Shown here in pieces: positions 48,948-58,890 of a stretch of 64,000 nucleotides of DNA (position 1 is its first letter; each line of letters opens with the position of its first letter). The notes under the pieces were generated by a model, which had not been told where the DNA came from, made no database searches, and saw only the letters and a program-made list of their open reading frames with translations. Source of the stretch: Atherinomorus stipes (lineage: Eukaryota > Chordata > Actinopteri > Atheriniformes > Atherinidae); assembly GCA_023101725.1 (NCBI GenBank), contig JALJCO010001162.1:413419-477418 (forward strand), read 5' to 3'. The position numbers were made by a program, and so were the translations under genes.

Positions 48948-49349
48948 CACAGACCAAATAAGATTGGGAACCACTGGTCTAGAGAGTGGTGGTGGTCCCA
49001 GTTGTTTTCCTTTGTCTGTGTGTTTGTAGTATGGTGGATGAAACTGAGCAGCTGCTTGGCTTTATTTGCTCCACAATGCCAGAGAACGATGATGTTGGGA
49101 GTCTATGCGCCGTGTCTGGATTCATCAAACTTTTCAGAGGTGTTCTGAGTTTAGTTAGGCTGTTTTCACACAGGACCCATTTAGGTCGACCTGACTTGGA
49201 TTTGGTACCAAACACGGTGCGACTGGGTCTGTGTGAACATGCCACTCGCACTTGTAGTCGAATTAACTCGCCCTGTCTCGGACCGGCTGAACGGGTTGGT
49301 TTCGGACCGGCCTGCGTCGACCTGGAAGTGGTGTGAGTGATGTGTGCAC

Positions 49350-49769
49350 TAGGGATGGGCGATATTTTATCGTGTGCGATATATCGTCAAAGAAATTCCC
49401 CACAATAACAATTTGAATTTATCGTTTTTATCGTGAGATGACAATTTACCAGGTTGTGTTTTACTTAGTTTTTTTTATTAATAAACAAAGTTAGTTTTGC
49501 TGTTTGCATCGTTTGAATAAATGTGGCATTTGGTCTCATATTTCAGATTTGTTTGATTGGTGTCACTACAGTTTTGCAATACAGGTGTACTACTTGAACT
49601 TAATTGATATAGTGGCTTCTGGTATTTTGTAGGGCTTTCAAGACAGAATTTAGTGACAGATTTATAATACAAAATATTTTGCTGATAGCTTTTATCGTCA
49701 TTTATCATTACCGTGATAAATAAGAGAAATTATCGTGATACATTTTTTAGTCCATATCGCCCGTCCCTA
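49350..49769. mobile_element. hAT MITE, TAGGGATGGGCGATAT ends
   Basis: GTGTGCAC flanks both ends exactly (49342-49349 and 49770-49777). The left end TAGGGATGGGCGATAT pairs with the right end ATATCGCCCGTCCCTA. Inner sequence is rich in TATCGT motifs in both orientations. The 420-bp size and perfect 8-bp duplication point to a relatively young hAT MITE. Confidence 0.9.
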
Positions 49770-49840
49770 GTGTGCACCCACTTTAACTCTGCCTAAATCC
49801 CAGATACTCCACCTTTTTTTAACTAAACAGGTATCCGTAG

Positions 49841-50126
49841 TAGGGAAGTAACGATTACCAGTCAAATGGTTAACCATGATAAAATTACCAACGATTAGTA
49901 ATACCGTTTCAAATTTCAATTATCGTTAAAACCGTGACTGATTGCTGCACTTTGAAAAACTGCTGTTCATTGGCTGGAAAAGCAGGTGTAGTCGCAGTTT
50001 GTAGACATTTAGGATATTATTAAAGATGCTAGGGGGTGTTTCTGTTATACCATGATAAAAATGATAACCGTGATTATTTTGGTCACAATAACCGTGATAT
50101 AAAATTTTCATATCGTTACATCTCTA
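49841..50126. mobile_element. hAT-like MITE, TAGGGAAGTAACGATT ends
   Basis: The left end TAGGGAAGTAACGATTACC pairs with the right end ATATCGTTACATCTCTA. Inner ACCGTGAT and AACCGTGATAT motifs are typical of this fish family. No clear target duplication was seen, so it is probably older than its neighbour at 49350. Confidence 0.65.
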
Positions 50127-50367
50127 CTTAACGGAAAGCTAAATCTGGACTCAAGGGACAATAGTACTCGTTTGTTCATTCTCATCAAGGAGTTTTAAAG
50201 GCTGCCACGTCTCCGCCATTATATGGATGTACACCGAAGAGTGAGTCATGAAATATCATCCGAAGGAGTCAAAATGATACGGAAATTTTACCGTTGAGTA
50301 AATGCATGTCTAAACTCCTATAAATAAGGTCCATGTTGAAAAAAAAGAAAGTAATCCTTTAATAGCT

Positions 50368-50475
50368 GGGCACTCAAAGCGCTCACAACACAATTCTGCG
50401 TGCTGACACAACAACTGGGGAGCAGGATTCAAACCATCGATCCTTTGATCGTTGGCCACCAGGGCCACTGCCAGT
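50368..50475 (-). mobile_element. SINE copy 3, internally deleted
   Basis: On the minus strand it reads GGCCAACGATCAAAGGATCG, then TGGTTTGAATCCTGC (a B box), and then jumps to GTGAGCGCTTTGAGTGCCC, the tail of the 14826 SINE. The middle is deleted. Confidence 0.7.
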
Positions 50476-51482
50476 GACAATAAATCAAACATGAGAGCTA
50501 TCAACTTTAAACATAGCAGAGATTTTTTTTTAATAAAAGATGTAGTATGGGGTCTTATTCAGTCTTTTTGTCCATACATATGCACTTAGGTTATAATTAG
50601 GTTAGGTAATACTTCACACCTTTACACCAAGTTCAAGAGAGGGATTGCCTAATTATAACCAAACACTAAAAAAATCACTAAGATACAAGATTTAAATAAA
50701 TAAATAATTGCTCATTGTCAAGATAACATAAGCAGCATGTTTCCAACTGGTTTGTAGTCCTACAGAGATACATATACAAATACAAATATGCCTGCTTTAT
50801 TTATTCATTCATATGTTTTTACAGCATAAGGCAGCTTCCATGACAAAATAAAGCCTCTACTAAGGCTCAGTTGTGCTGCAGTTAGACTGTTTCCTCTGTC
50901 TCTGAGGCAGCAGTGCGTCTGCTTGTATTGATCTCTGCTGCTCTCTGTGTCCATTAGTGACCCAGGAGGCAGACGCTCAGTCTGTCTGAAGTGTGTATGT
51001 GGCTCTGTGTGAGCGTTTATCAGATATTCAAACACTGCAGAATCCTCCACAGCAAAGGCCTCATCTTTAAATGTCACAAGTGTTATAGACTTTCTGAGAG
51101 ACTAAGGCAACAAAAATATGCAGAAGAAATTTATTTGCATCGCCAACCATTTGTCACGAATGATGTGGTGTCTTTTATTTCCTTTTAGTTAAAAGGGAGA
51201 AAAGGGGAAATATTACTATTCTAGTAGTGAAATTATTGGCCTATTAAGAAAATGTGCAGCAGAATCAGCTTGTACATTATTTATTAGGTAAGGCCCCAGT
51301 GACAGTCTCTGTCTCTGACATATGAGCCCGTGGGGCTTTTCTGTTCTGTATTGTTGTAGATAAAGTTTTGAACCATTTTAATACAAAAAGATATTTGAAA
51401 ATCTCAGCTTTGGCCTTTTTTCTAATAGAAAACTGGCATTTTTACCATTACCACAACACCACTGTAGTCAGTGATGAGTGTT
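50476..51482. other. Unassigned stretch
   Basis: No gene or element was recognised. A 90-codon minus-strand frame at 50805-51077 and a + frame at 50991-51188 overlap each other and are not supported. Confidence 0.45.
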
Positions 51483-51486
51483 TTAA

Positions 51487-52895
51487 AGGTTGAATATGGA
51501 ATACAGACAGAACAGCGACATCATGTGTGTCTAGGTTGTAGTTGGCAGAAAAACAACTTCAGCCATTTGGGTGCCAGGCTCGCTGCCGATACGCAAGTGA
51601 CCAACAGTCTGCAGCATGTCTAACAAGAAACGCAGAGGAGTTTATAACTGACAGCTAACGTAAGGCATGTTAGCAAACAAGTTAGCTTACTGATCCAGGA
51701 GAAAAGTCGCCATTTCCGTGTTTTGACGCTGTGGAAAACATTTATGTGGGTCCATTTAGTGTAGTCTTCACCTAAATTTACTCCAGGTTTTGCTCTTCTC
51801 AGGTCACTCCTCCTCCTCATCTTGGAATATGGCCGTGCCATCAGGGAAGAAAAAGTCCATGATGGGATAACCTGGTCATTCAGTATATTCAGGTAGTCAG
51901 TTGACCTCATTCTTTTAGCACATACTGTTGCTGAACCTAGACCTAACGCCCTGCGGCACCCCCAAATCCTAAACCCCCCCCCCCCGGCCTTGTACAGTAG
52001 GCACTAGGCATGATGGGTGCATCACTTCACCTGCCTCTCTTCTTACCCTGATTCGCCCATCACTCTGGAACAGGATAAATCTGGACTCATCAGACCACAT
52101 GACCTGCTTCCATTGCTCCACAGTCCAATCTTTATGCTCCCTAGCAAATTGAAGCCTTTTTTTCCGGTTAGCTTCACTGATTAGTGGTTTTCTTACGGCG
52201 ACACAGCTGTTCAGTCCCAATCCCTTGAGTTCCCTTCGTGCATGTGGAAATGCTCTTACTTTCAGTATTAAACATAGCCCTGAGTTCGACTGTTGTTTTT
52301 CTTTGATTTGATCTCACCACACGTTTAAGTGATCGCAGATCACGATCATTCAGGATTTTTTTCCGGCCACATTTCTTCCTTGAAGATGATGGGTCCCCAC
52401 TATCCTTTCAGTTTTTAATAATGCGTTGGATAGTTCTTAACCCAATTTTAGTAGTTTCTGCAATCTCTTTAGATGTTTTCTCTGCTTGATGCATGCCAAT
52501 GATTTCACCCTTCTCAAACAGACTAACATCTTTTCCACGACCACGGGATGTGTCTTTCGACATGGTTGTTTAGGAAATGAGAAGCAACTCATTGCACCAG
52601 TTGGGGTTAAATAACTTGTTGCCAGCTGAAAGATAATCGCCCATGCAGTAATTATCCAATAGGAGGCTCGTACCTATTTGCTTAGTTAAATCCAGCTGGC
52701 GACTTATTTTTTGGCAGTGTATAATGCCATTATCGAACCCGTTAAAATTTATTTTATAATTATTTTTAGGCTAAATATAATTTTTTTAGGAAATGCTGTA
52801 CTTTCATTCTGTACCCTTCCAAACAACCTGTGGAGGTATCTATTTTTTTTAAATATAGCTTTTAATAATGTGTAATAATGTTCCATATTCAACCT
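51487..52895. mobile_element. TTAA MITE family A, copy 2, split by Tc1
   Basis: TTAA flanks both ends (51483-51486, 52896-52899), with the same AGGTTGAATATGGA ends as copy 1. The left part runs to about 51819 (CACTCCTCCTC). The right part resumes at 52720 (TATAATGCCATTATCG). About 160 bp present in copy 1 (24745-24905) is missing, replaced by the Tc1 fragment. Confidence 0.85.
51820..52719 (-). pseudogene. Tc1-like transposon, 3' truncated, inside family A
   Basis: On the minus strand it starts CACTGCCAAAAAATAAGTCG at 52719, next to TA (52720-52721), the Tc1 target. The transposase starts at 52563 with MSKDTSRGRGKDVSLFEKGE, keeps a helix-turn-helix region with a Trp-to-stop change after RTIQRIIKN, and shows RLQFAREHKDWTVEQWKQVM followed by WSDESRF, which holds the second catalytic Asp of the DD34E triad. 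The first Asp should lie upstream. A frameshift and a C-run disrupt later parts. It ends after RSTDYLNILNDQVIPS near 51820, before the catalytic Glu. It is dead. Confidence 0.9.
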
Positions 52896-52899
52896 TTAA

Positions 52900-54437
52900 C
52901 TTCATTTAGCTGCATCTCAGTTTTCTCTGTTAATCTTGGGAAATAGATTTAGGCTATTTAGATTTAGCCAACAGGTTTCACATCTCTAAGGTCGCTCTCA
53001 CACCTTACCAAGCGGACTCGGTCCGATTGGGGAGCTGAAAGTTGCAACATTGTTGCATTTATCATTTGTTTCAGTTCTGCTTTCACACTGTGATTTATGA
53101 TGCGCTCCGAACTTTCTCGGCAGCATTACGTGGTTGAAAGGGGCGCTCACTGATTGGACAAAGTAGGAGCGGAAATCTCTCCCTCCTGCCCCACAAAAAC
53201 AACAGTATGGTAAACATGGAGCGTTATGTTAAGATGGTGGTTTTGGCAACAGTCTTTCTTTTGGTAAGGCAGCGAGGCATGGAGCTTTTTCTGTAATGAT
53301 TTCTACACTAAGAAGATGCTAAATTTGATCCATTCTTCATAAGGCAAGTAAACATAACAATAGGTGCTTTCAGACTTGCTCTGTGGGATTTTTGCAGTAG
53401 TCTATCCACTCTTTAACCAATGTTGTCTTTTCAAACATATCGCTTCCTTGTAGACCCCTTGCATCACGGCCACGTTCAGAAATCAGTAAATTTTTCGGAT
53501 AGGTCAATTGTTGAAACAGGATAAGATGTCTTTGAGCCAGAACATTTCTTGTGCGATCGGCCAAAATGACGTGATGCAACATTTGCACACCTTTGACATG
53601 GGGGCTCGTAGGTACAGCTTTGAGGTAAAAAAAAAAAGCGGAACATTTGTCTGAATACAAACGGTATAAAAGACAAAGTCCACACTTTAACTTTTTTCCA
53701 GAGCAAGTCTGCAAGGGACTAATGAGAAATGAACCATTTTAATCAATAAAGTCCTCAATTTTAAAGAACAAGCAAATCATCACATTCTGTTCTTACTTTC
53801 TACACAGAGCACCAATTTTGGGGGGATAGAGGAATCTGGCTGACAGCCAGGAACAAACCGCCCATCTTAAGTGGACATCATGTTTCCTTGACCTCATATC
53901 ACTTGTATCGACAAACTCTCTCATTCATCTGAATGCCTCGGCAGTGTGTGAGTGAACAAGCGAGAGTTAGAAGCAGCACTTAAAACACAGCAAATATTCA
54001 CTGGAGCTACAAGAGGCTCATTAAATTTTGATGCTCTCCTCTCTGTGCAGCTCTTATCCAGTGTAATGGAGGCTAATTAGTGCTCACACATACACAGCAT
54101 TGCTAATGGGGAGTAACAGGTTCTGTCCTATTGATTCAAATGACTCAGTGTTTCCTGGACCGGAGGGAGAGGGGGAAAAACAAATTGTACTGAATGCCTG
54201 AACTGTGTCCACTATGGAAGTTTTGCAGAAAGATAAAAATGATGTGTGAATGTTTTCTTTAAATAAATGGTGTACAAACATCTTCTACTGAAGTCTTTCT
54301 GTAATGCAGGAGCACCTTCAAGCAGCTATTCTCAGCCACTGGTTCCAAGAACTAATTAGAATAATTAACAAGTGTTGAATGTCTCTGATTAATCCAGCAT
54401 GTTTGAATGTTTTAGTCACCTTCTGTGTCAGTTCTGC
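52900..54437. other. Unassigned stretch with one possible MITE
   Basis: At 53371-53713 an inverted pair CAGACTTGCTCTG and CAGAGCAAGTCTG bounds about 340 bp, probably a MITE. A related-looking CTCACACC/GGACTCGGTCCG block lies near 52990-53030. Nothing coding was recognised. Confidence 0.45.
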
Positions 54438-55296
54438 TTAAAGGTTGAATTTGGAATACGGACAGAACAGCTACATTACATGTGTCTAGGTTGTAGTTGC
54501 AACGGCAGAAAAACAACTCCAGCCGCTGGGATGCCAGGCTCACTGCCGATACGCAAGTGACCAGCAGTCTGCAGCATGTCCAACAAGTAACGCAGAGGAG
54601 TTTATCACTGACAGCTAACATTAGCCACGTTTGCAAACAAGTTTGCGTACCGATCCAGGGGTCTGTTGCACGAAGCAGGTTTAATGAAAACCCTGAGTTG
54701 TTTTACCCCGAAATTCGGGAAACTCTGAGTTTTTCGTAACACAAAGGTAGGTAACTCAACCCAGGGAAAGAGGAGTAACTCTAGCCTGTTGCACGAAGAG
54801 GGGTAACTTAAACCCTCGGTCAGTTACCATGGTAACAGACTCTCTGAAACTAACCTGGTCGGGAGCAGGTTAGTGTGGAGAAACCTTGAGTTTCTCACTG
54901 TCTCCACCCACTTTTAGTCACACTCGCCGTTTCCTTTCCTCATTCATTCATTAAGTCAGCGGTGAGTTTTGGCTGCTGCCGTCTTAAATAAAACATGTTA
55001 AAAAATAAATCAGAGTCGGTAGGTTACATCCTTATCTTTTGATGAGGATTTTATGGATTAAGATGCTGCATGAAGGGTTAAATATTCAGAGATCATTATC
55101 AGACCACGGATAGAAGTTTAATTTCCCGACAGTTGTCATTTCTGACGTTACAGTTACACATCACGGTCAGTTATCTACATACACGAGCTGATCCGTCCGT
55201 ACATTTATAATATCACCAGCCATAAGTGATAATTGGAGGTCCTGTCTCTCCGTTTACAAGAGATGCTTTAAGCTGATCATTTGACCATCCAATTGT

Positions 55297-55366
55297 CTCT
55301 GGTTCTGGCTAAATGGATAAAGTGTTCGTTTGCCACGCAGACAGCTGCGGTTCAATTCTTGTTGTG
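55297..55366 (+). other. tRNA-like module 1 in Harbinger copy 3
   Basis: TGGCTAAATGG matches a pol III A box, and GGTTCAATTCT about 34 bases later matches a B box. The intervening text has the spacing of a tRNA D-arm to T-arm. The acceptor stem is not convincing, so this is not a functional tRNA. Diverged equivalents lie in copies 1 and 2. Confidence 0.6.
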
Positions 55367-55586
55367 TCTTTTTTTTATGTTGCCATACGCTTTTCTCTCG
55401 AAGCATATTGTCTATTACCCTGCATTTTTTCGCAAATAGATTTTTTATTTCTTTCATTGTAGACGCAGGGCATTTGAGAAATGCGACGGTTATATTTAAT
55501 CTTAATGCTGCCGACAAGAGCGCTTCTCCCTGAGGGATTTCACTCAAGTTAAATAAATAAAAAGACTGTAGTAAAAGTACAAAGCT

Positions 55587-55652
55587 GGATTCGAACCCCC
55601 CCCCCCCCAGTGGCAGGCAAGCGCGCAGACCATTAGACCAACCAGATATTCA
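55587..55652 (-). other. tRNA-like module 2 in Harbinger copy 3
   Basis: On the minus strand TGGTCTAATGG is followed after a C-run (G-run on this strand) by GGTTCGAATCC, an exact B box. It points toward module 1. Equivalents lie at about 37860-37920 and 40613-40672. Confidence 0.6.
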
Positions 55653-56492
55653 TATTCAGTCACCTGGAACCATAGTGAAATTATACGAGACTGTCGCGTT
55701 ACCATTAAACAGTTCTACTCTATAACATCGTTGTGATTGTAAAGGACAGCATTTAGCCTAAACTTAAATCTTCTCCCATGCCGTCTTTCTTTCTTTCTTT
55801 TTTTATTTTTTTTGCTTGCAGCAGCGGCAGCAGTTTAAACTCGCCATATGAGGCTTTAAAAGTTATATCTCCATTCAATGGCGAGCGCAGCCCCGCCCTC
55901 GCGTCTACGTTACCATGGTGACTCGTCGAATCGGTGCTCAATTGATGTTGGCTTTTTATCTTGGTAGTGCCGGGTTAAAACCCCGGGTCGAACTACTCTG
56001 AGTTGATTAAACCAACTCAAATCAGCTGTTATGGGACTGAAAACTCAGAGTTTCCAATCTCCGAGTAGGTCAACTCAGAGTTCAGAGTTACTCTCGGAGT
56101 TTGTTGAACCTGCTTCGTGCAACAGACCCCAGGAGGAAAGTTGCTATGTTTTGATGCCTTGGAAAATGTTTATGTGGGGCCATTTAGTGTAGGCTTCACT
56201 TAAATTTACTCCAGTTTTTGCTCTTATCAGGTCACTCCTCTGCAGAAACAGATAAGAATATCTCCGTTGCTCTGAAGCAGCTGCTTGAGTCGCCGTCTCC
56301 ACTGTTTTCCCCTGTGCCAGTCTGACTGTGCCCAACATACTGTTGCCACACAGAGATCGTATTTGGCAGCCTGCAATGGCGGCGTGTTTGGCTTGTAGAT
56401 GAAAACATAATGCCATTGTCAAACCCGGTAAAATTTATTTTAAACTCCCCCCCCCTAGCTTTTAACAAAAATGCTCCATATTCAACCTTTAA

Positions 56493-57661
56493 GGAACAAA
56501 TCCGGTCTGCATGGAATTGTAGTTGCTTTGAAAATGCCAATGATATTCTTAAAATTAAACAGAACAAAAGACTATTGGTTATAAAAGAATCTGTGGCCCA
56601 GCAAAGACTTAAGGTCTGTGAACAGCAGCCATTAAGGATCCTTCTGTCGCACTTTTATACTCCTGCTGAATCAACTCACCTCTTAAATGATTAAGAACCA
56701 AAGGAAGGAGGAGATTTTTTAAAATTTGTTTTTAATTTAACCTTTATTTATCCAGGAAAAGGCCTATTGAGATTAAAAACCTCTTTTATAAGGGACTCCT
56801 GGCCAAGAGGCAGCACTTATAAATTACACGACATTATAAGAGATATACAATAAAAATAATTAAAAACAGTTACAATTTAAGGAGGCAGTTTCAAGTTCTC
56901 CTAGTCTAGACCTAAAAGCATTCAGGGATAGAGTCACTGAAACCACAACAGGAGGTCAGAGTGTTTAAATGGGTCAACAGGGCAGAAACAACCTGAGCTG
57001 TGTGGGAGTCTTTAAAAAACTATTCGAAGCTGGTCAACAATGTGCATTGTGCAACATAGTGAAAGACTCACATCTCATTTCGTGGTGCATCACTTTCACC
57101 TTATTTCCCATAATCATGTTTGCAATTTTAGATAAACAGTCATTTTCATGGTGTTCAAACATGAGTGGGTGTGACGGCCACCAGTTAATTTGAGACAACA
57201 GCAAGGGCATGGTCTTATTTATTGCCACTAATTTCTTGTTTTTGTCGCTCAACATGCATAAAGCTTTAAAAGAGGAAGAAAAAACACGTATGTCCATAAA
57301 TACACAGTAGCCAATCAATTAGCACATGACCACAGCTCATTTTCCTTCTTCATGTTGTCTTAAGGCAACATTGTTTTGATATAACGTTAACCATTAGGTG
57401 CTTATTTTAAATTTCACAATTCAATTCTTAAATAAATAGATAGATTTTTTTATGCTTAAACCAAAAACTAAAATGAGAATAGTTTAATCGTAAAATAAGA
57501 TTATACTATGACTTGAAATAGTGTTTGATGGTGTACGTGAGTGGGAGGCATACTTTGCAGAAAACCTGTTGTGTTGTATTTACATTTTGTGACAACTGAG
57601 TAAATGTCTGATTAGTTAAAAATTATTAAAACTACTTCATAAAGATGATTGAAAGACGAGC
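56493..57661. other. Mostly unassigned, one dispersed-repeat block
   Basis: The part at 56737-56985 (TTTATTTATCCAGGAAAAGG, TTGAGATTAAAAACCTC, CCTGGCCAAGAGGCAGCAC) resembles a dispersed fish repeat of unknown class. The rest has no recognised feature. Confidence 0.4.
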
Positions 57662-57665
57662 TTAA

Positions 57666-58144
57666 AGGTAAAGTCCGGAGTGTTCCCCCATTTCCGTTTG
57701 TAAACACTATTCAAACTGAGACCTCCCCTCGGGCTAATGGACACATCTTCACTTCAGCCCCAAGCTTCTCCTTCAAAGCTAGAAAGTGGGTGAAAGCCAA
57801 ACCAATATTAACCCATGGTTGTTGAGCATACACCCTGCCATTTTTATTGAGAATTCGAGTGAATCTGGTGTTGGCTCCAGTTCGCTCCAATCGCTGAGTT
57901 TATTCCTAAAGAATGCTACGCCCTTAGCTCTGTCATTTGCTGGAGAAAACATGCAAATCTCTGCCCAGAAACATCCGAATACACCAAAACAAAGGGAAAA
58001 GGCAAAATACAGCCAGAGGAGGGGGAGTTGAAAACAAAACTCACCACCACGACAAGCAGAGGCCCAAAAGGTGTGGATTAAGCCAGATTTTACTCATACA
58101 AGTCTAGCGTTTATTTTCAGGGGGGGAAACTCCGGACTCTACCT
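57666..58144. mobile_element. TTAA MITE family B, copy 2
   Basis: TTAA flanks both ends (57662-57665, 58145-58148). The termini AGGTAAAGTCCGGAGT and ACTCCGGACTCTACCT form a 16-bp near-perfect inverted repeat. It is 479 bp long and non-coding. Copy 1 lies at 706-1205. Confidence 0.9.
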
Positions 58145-58397
58145 TTAAATTACATTGAAACTCAGAGTGTGTGAACATTTTAAACTGTGTGTTTCAGATT
58201 TATATTGGTGTATAAAAAGAGCCTGAAACTGACCTGGAACACCCAAAGATGGCATATCCATATGGAGAGAAGTTTAGATTATCCACTAAAGATTTTTTAT
58301 CTTTCGGGAGTTTCATTGACGTCGTGGAACCAGAGTTTTGGGAGCCTGAAAAAGCTACGGCTCCTCCAGATGAGCCGAATGTGGTGATTCTTTCATC
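58145..58397. other. Short stretch with a 60-codon open frame
   Basis: A + frame (58249-58431) reads MAYPYGEKFRLSTKDFLSFG and FIDVVEPEFWEPEKA. It is well composed but ends in the neighbouring LINE repeat, has no known family and no neighbouring exon. I do not call it a gene. Confidence 0.3.
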
Positions 58398-58548
58398 TGG
58401 TCAGGATTCCTTCTGGACGCCTTGCTGGTGAGGTTTTCCGGGCACATCCCACTGGGAGGAGGCCTTGTGGAAATCCCAGGACATCTTGCGCTTCCCTGCT
58501 TAGGCTTCTCTCCTGTGACCCATCCCTGGATGAGCAGAGGGAAATGGT
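58398..58548 (+). repeat. Non-LTR retrotransposon 3' segment (RTE-like)
   Basis: GACGCCTTGCTGGTGAGG, TTCCGGGCACATCCCACTGG and GAGGAGGCCTTGTGG are the standard text of a very common fish LINE end. The normal continuation is deleted down to TGCTTAGGCTTCTCTCCTGT and a decayed GGATGAGCAGAGG. Confidence 0.65.
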
Positions 58549-58815
58549 TACATATAATAAAAGCCTGTTTCTCAGATCTGTTGTTTTAGATTTTTTAAAG
58601 CCTACTTTTGTTTTGATGACAACTTTGTAAACTCCGGATTCCCTGTACCTGGAATAGTTTTTAATGAACAGGTCTTGTCAAGAGTTTATTTTGGAATTTC
58701 ATGTTTTTTTCCATGTATGTGAGACCATCAGCTGTGTTGTGTAGTGGTAGGATTTTTGTAACTTTTACCCTCAATAATTCATTCCTATTCCAGTTCATTT
58801 CAGTTCAGGTTTGCA

Positions 58816-58890
58816 GGGAAGCTGGAGTCTGTCTCAGCAGGTGAGTGGCAGGGTCCAGCCGGACAGGTCGCCAGTCCATTGCAGGGCTTC
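58816..58890 (-). repeat. Inverted fragment of the 34227 repeat
   Basis: GCTGGAGTCTGTCTCAGCAG and GGACAGGTCGCCAGTCCATT are the reverse complement of the later part of the repeat at 34227-34478. It is short and diverged. Confidence 0.55.

Larger units (their letters stand above)
45396..48976 (+). mobile_element. Whole hAT element (ZBED/Charlie-like) with nested insertions
   Basis: The left end TAGTGTTTTTCAATCTTGGG pairs with the complement of AGATTGGGAACCACTG at the right end (48961-48976). The flanks are GTCTAGAT (45388-45395) and GTCTAGAG (48977-48984), an 8-bp hAT duplication with one difference. Inside lies a broken ZBED-like transposase on + (45588-47720). Nested insertions are a short MITE (46759-46979), a larger MITE (about 47808-48947) and, within that, family C copy 2 (47943-48532). 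Removing them leaves an element of about 2.2 kb, a normal size for a hAT unit. Confidence 0.85.
54659..56129 (+). mobile_element. Harbinger-derived element, copy 3, both ends intact
   Basis: The ends GGGTCTGTTGCACGAAGCAG and CTGCTTCGTGCAACAGACCC are perfect inverted repeats. CAG flanks both sides (54656-54658 and 56130-56132), and family A copy 2 shows the empty target with a single CAG. Transposase remnants on + lie at about 55035-55222 (N-terminal part) and 55418-55490 (HFFANRFF and AGHLRNATV). Most of the catalytic region is gone. Two tRNA-like modules lie at 55297-55366 and 55587-55652. At 1471 bp it is an internally deleted, helper-dependent element. Confidence 0.9.
54442..56488. mobile_element. 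TTAA MITE family A, copy 3, split by Harbinger
   Basis: TTAA flanks both ends (54438-54441 and 56489-56492). The left end is AGGTTGAATTTGGAA and the right end TCCATATTCAACCT. The element is interrupted at 54659-56129; the surrounding sequence (GATCCAG then GAGGAAAG) matches GATCCAGGAGAAAAG in copy 2, so the site is clear. Confidence 0.9.

Noticed and set aside
55297..55652. Functional tRNA genes
   Set aside because: The A and B boxes are present, but acceptor stems are not convincing and both modules lie inside a transposon present in three copies.
58249..58431. 60-codon frame starting MAYPYGEKF
   Set aside because: It ends inside a LINE repeat, and a stop precedes it in the same frame after the only nearby acceptor-like site.
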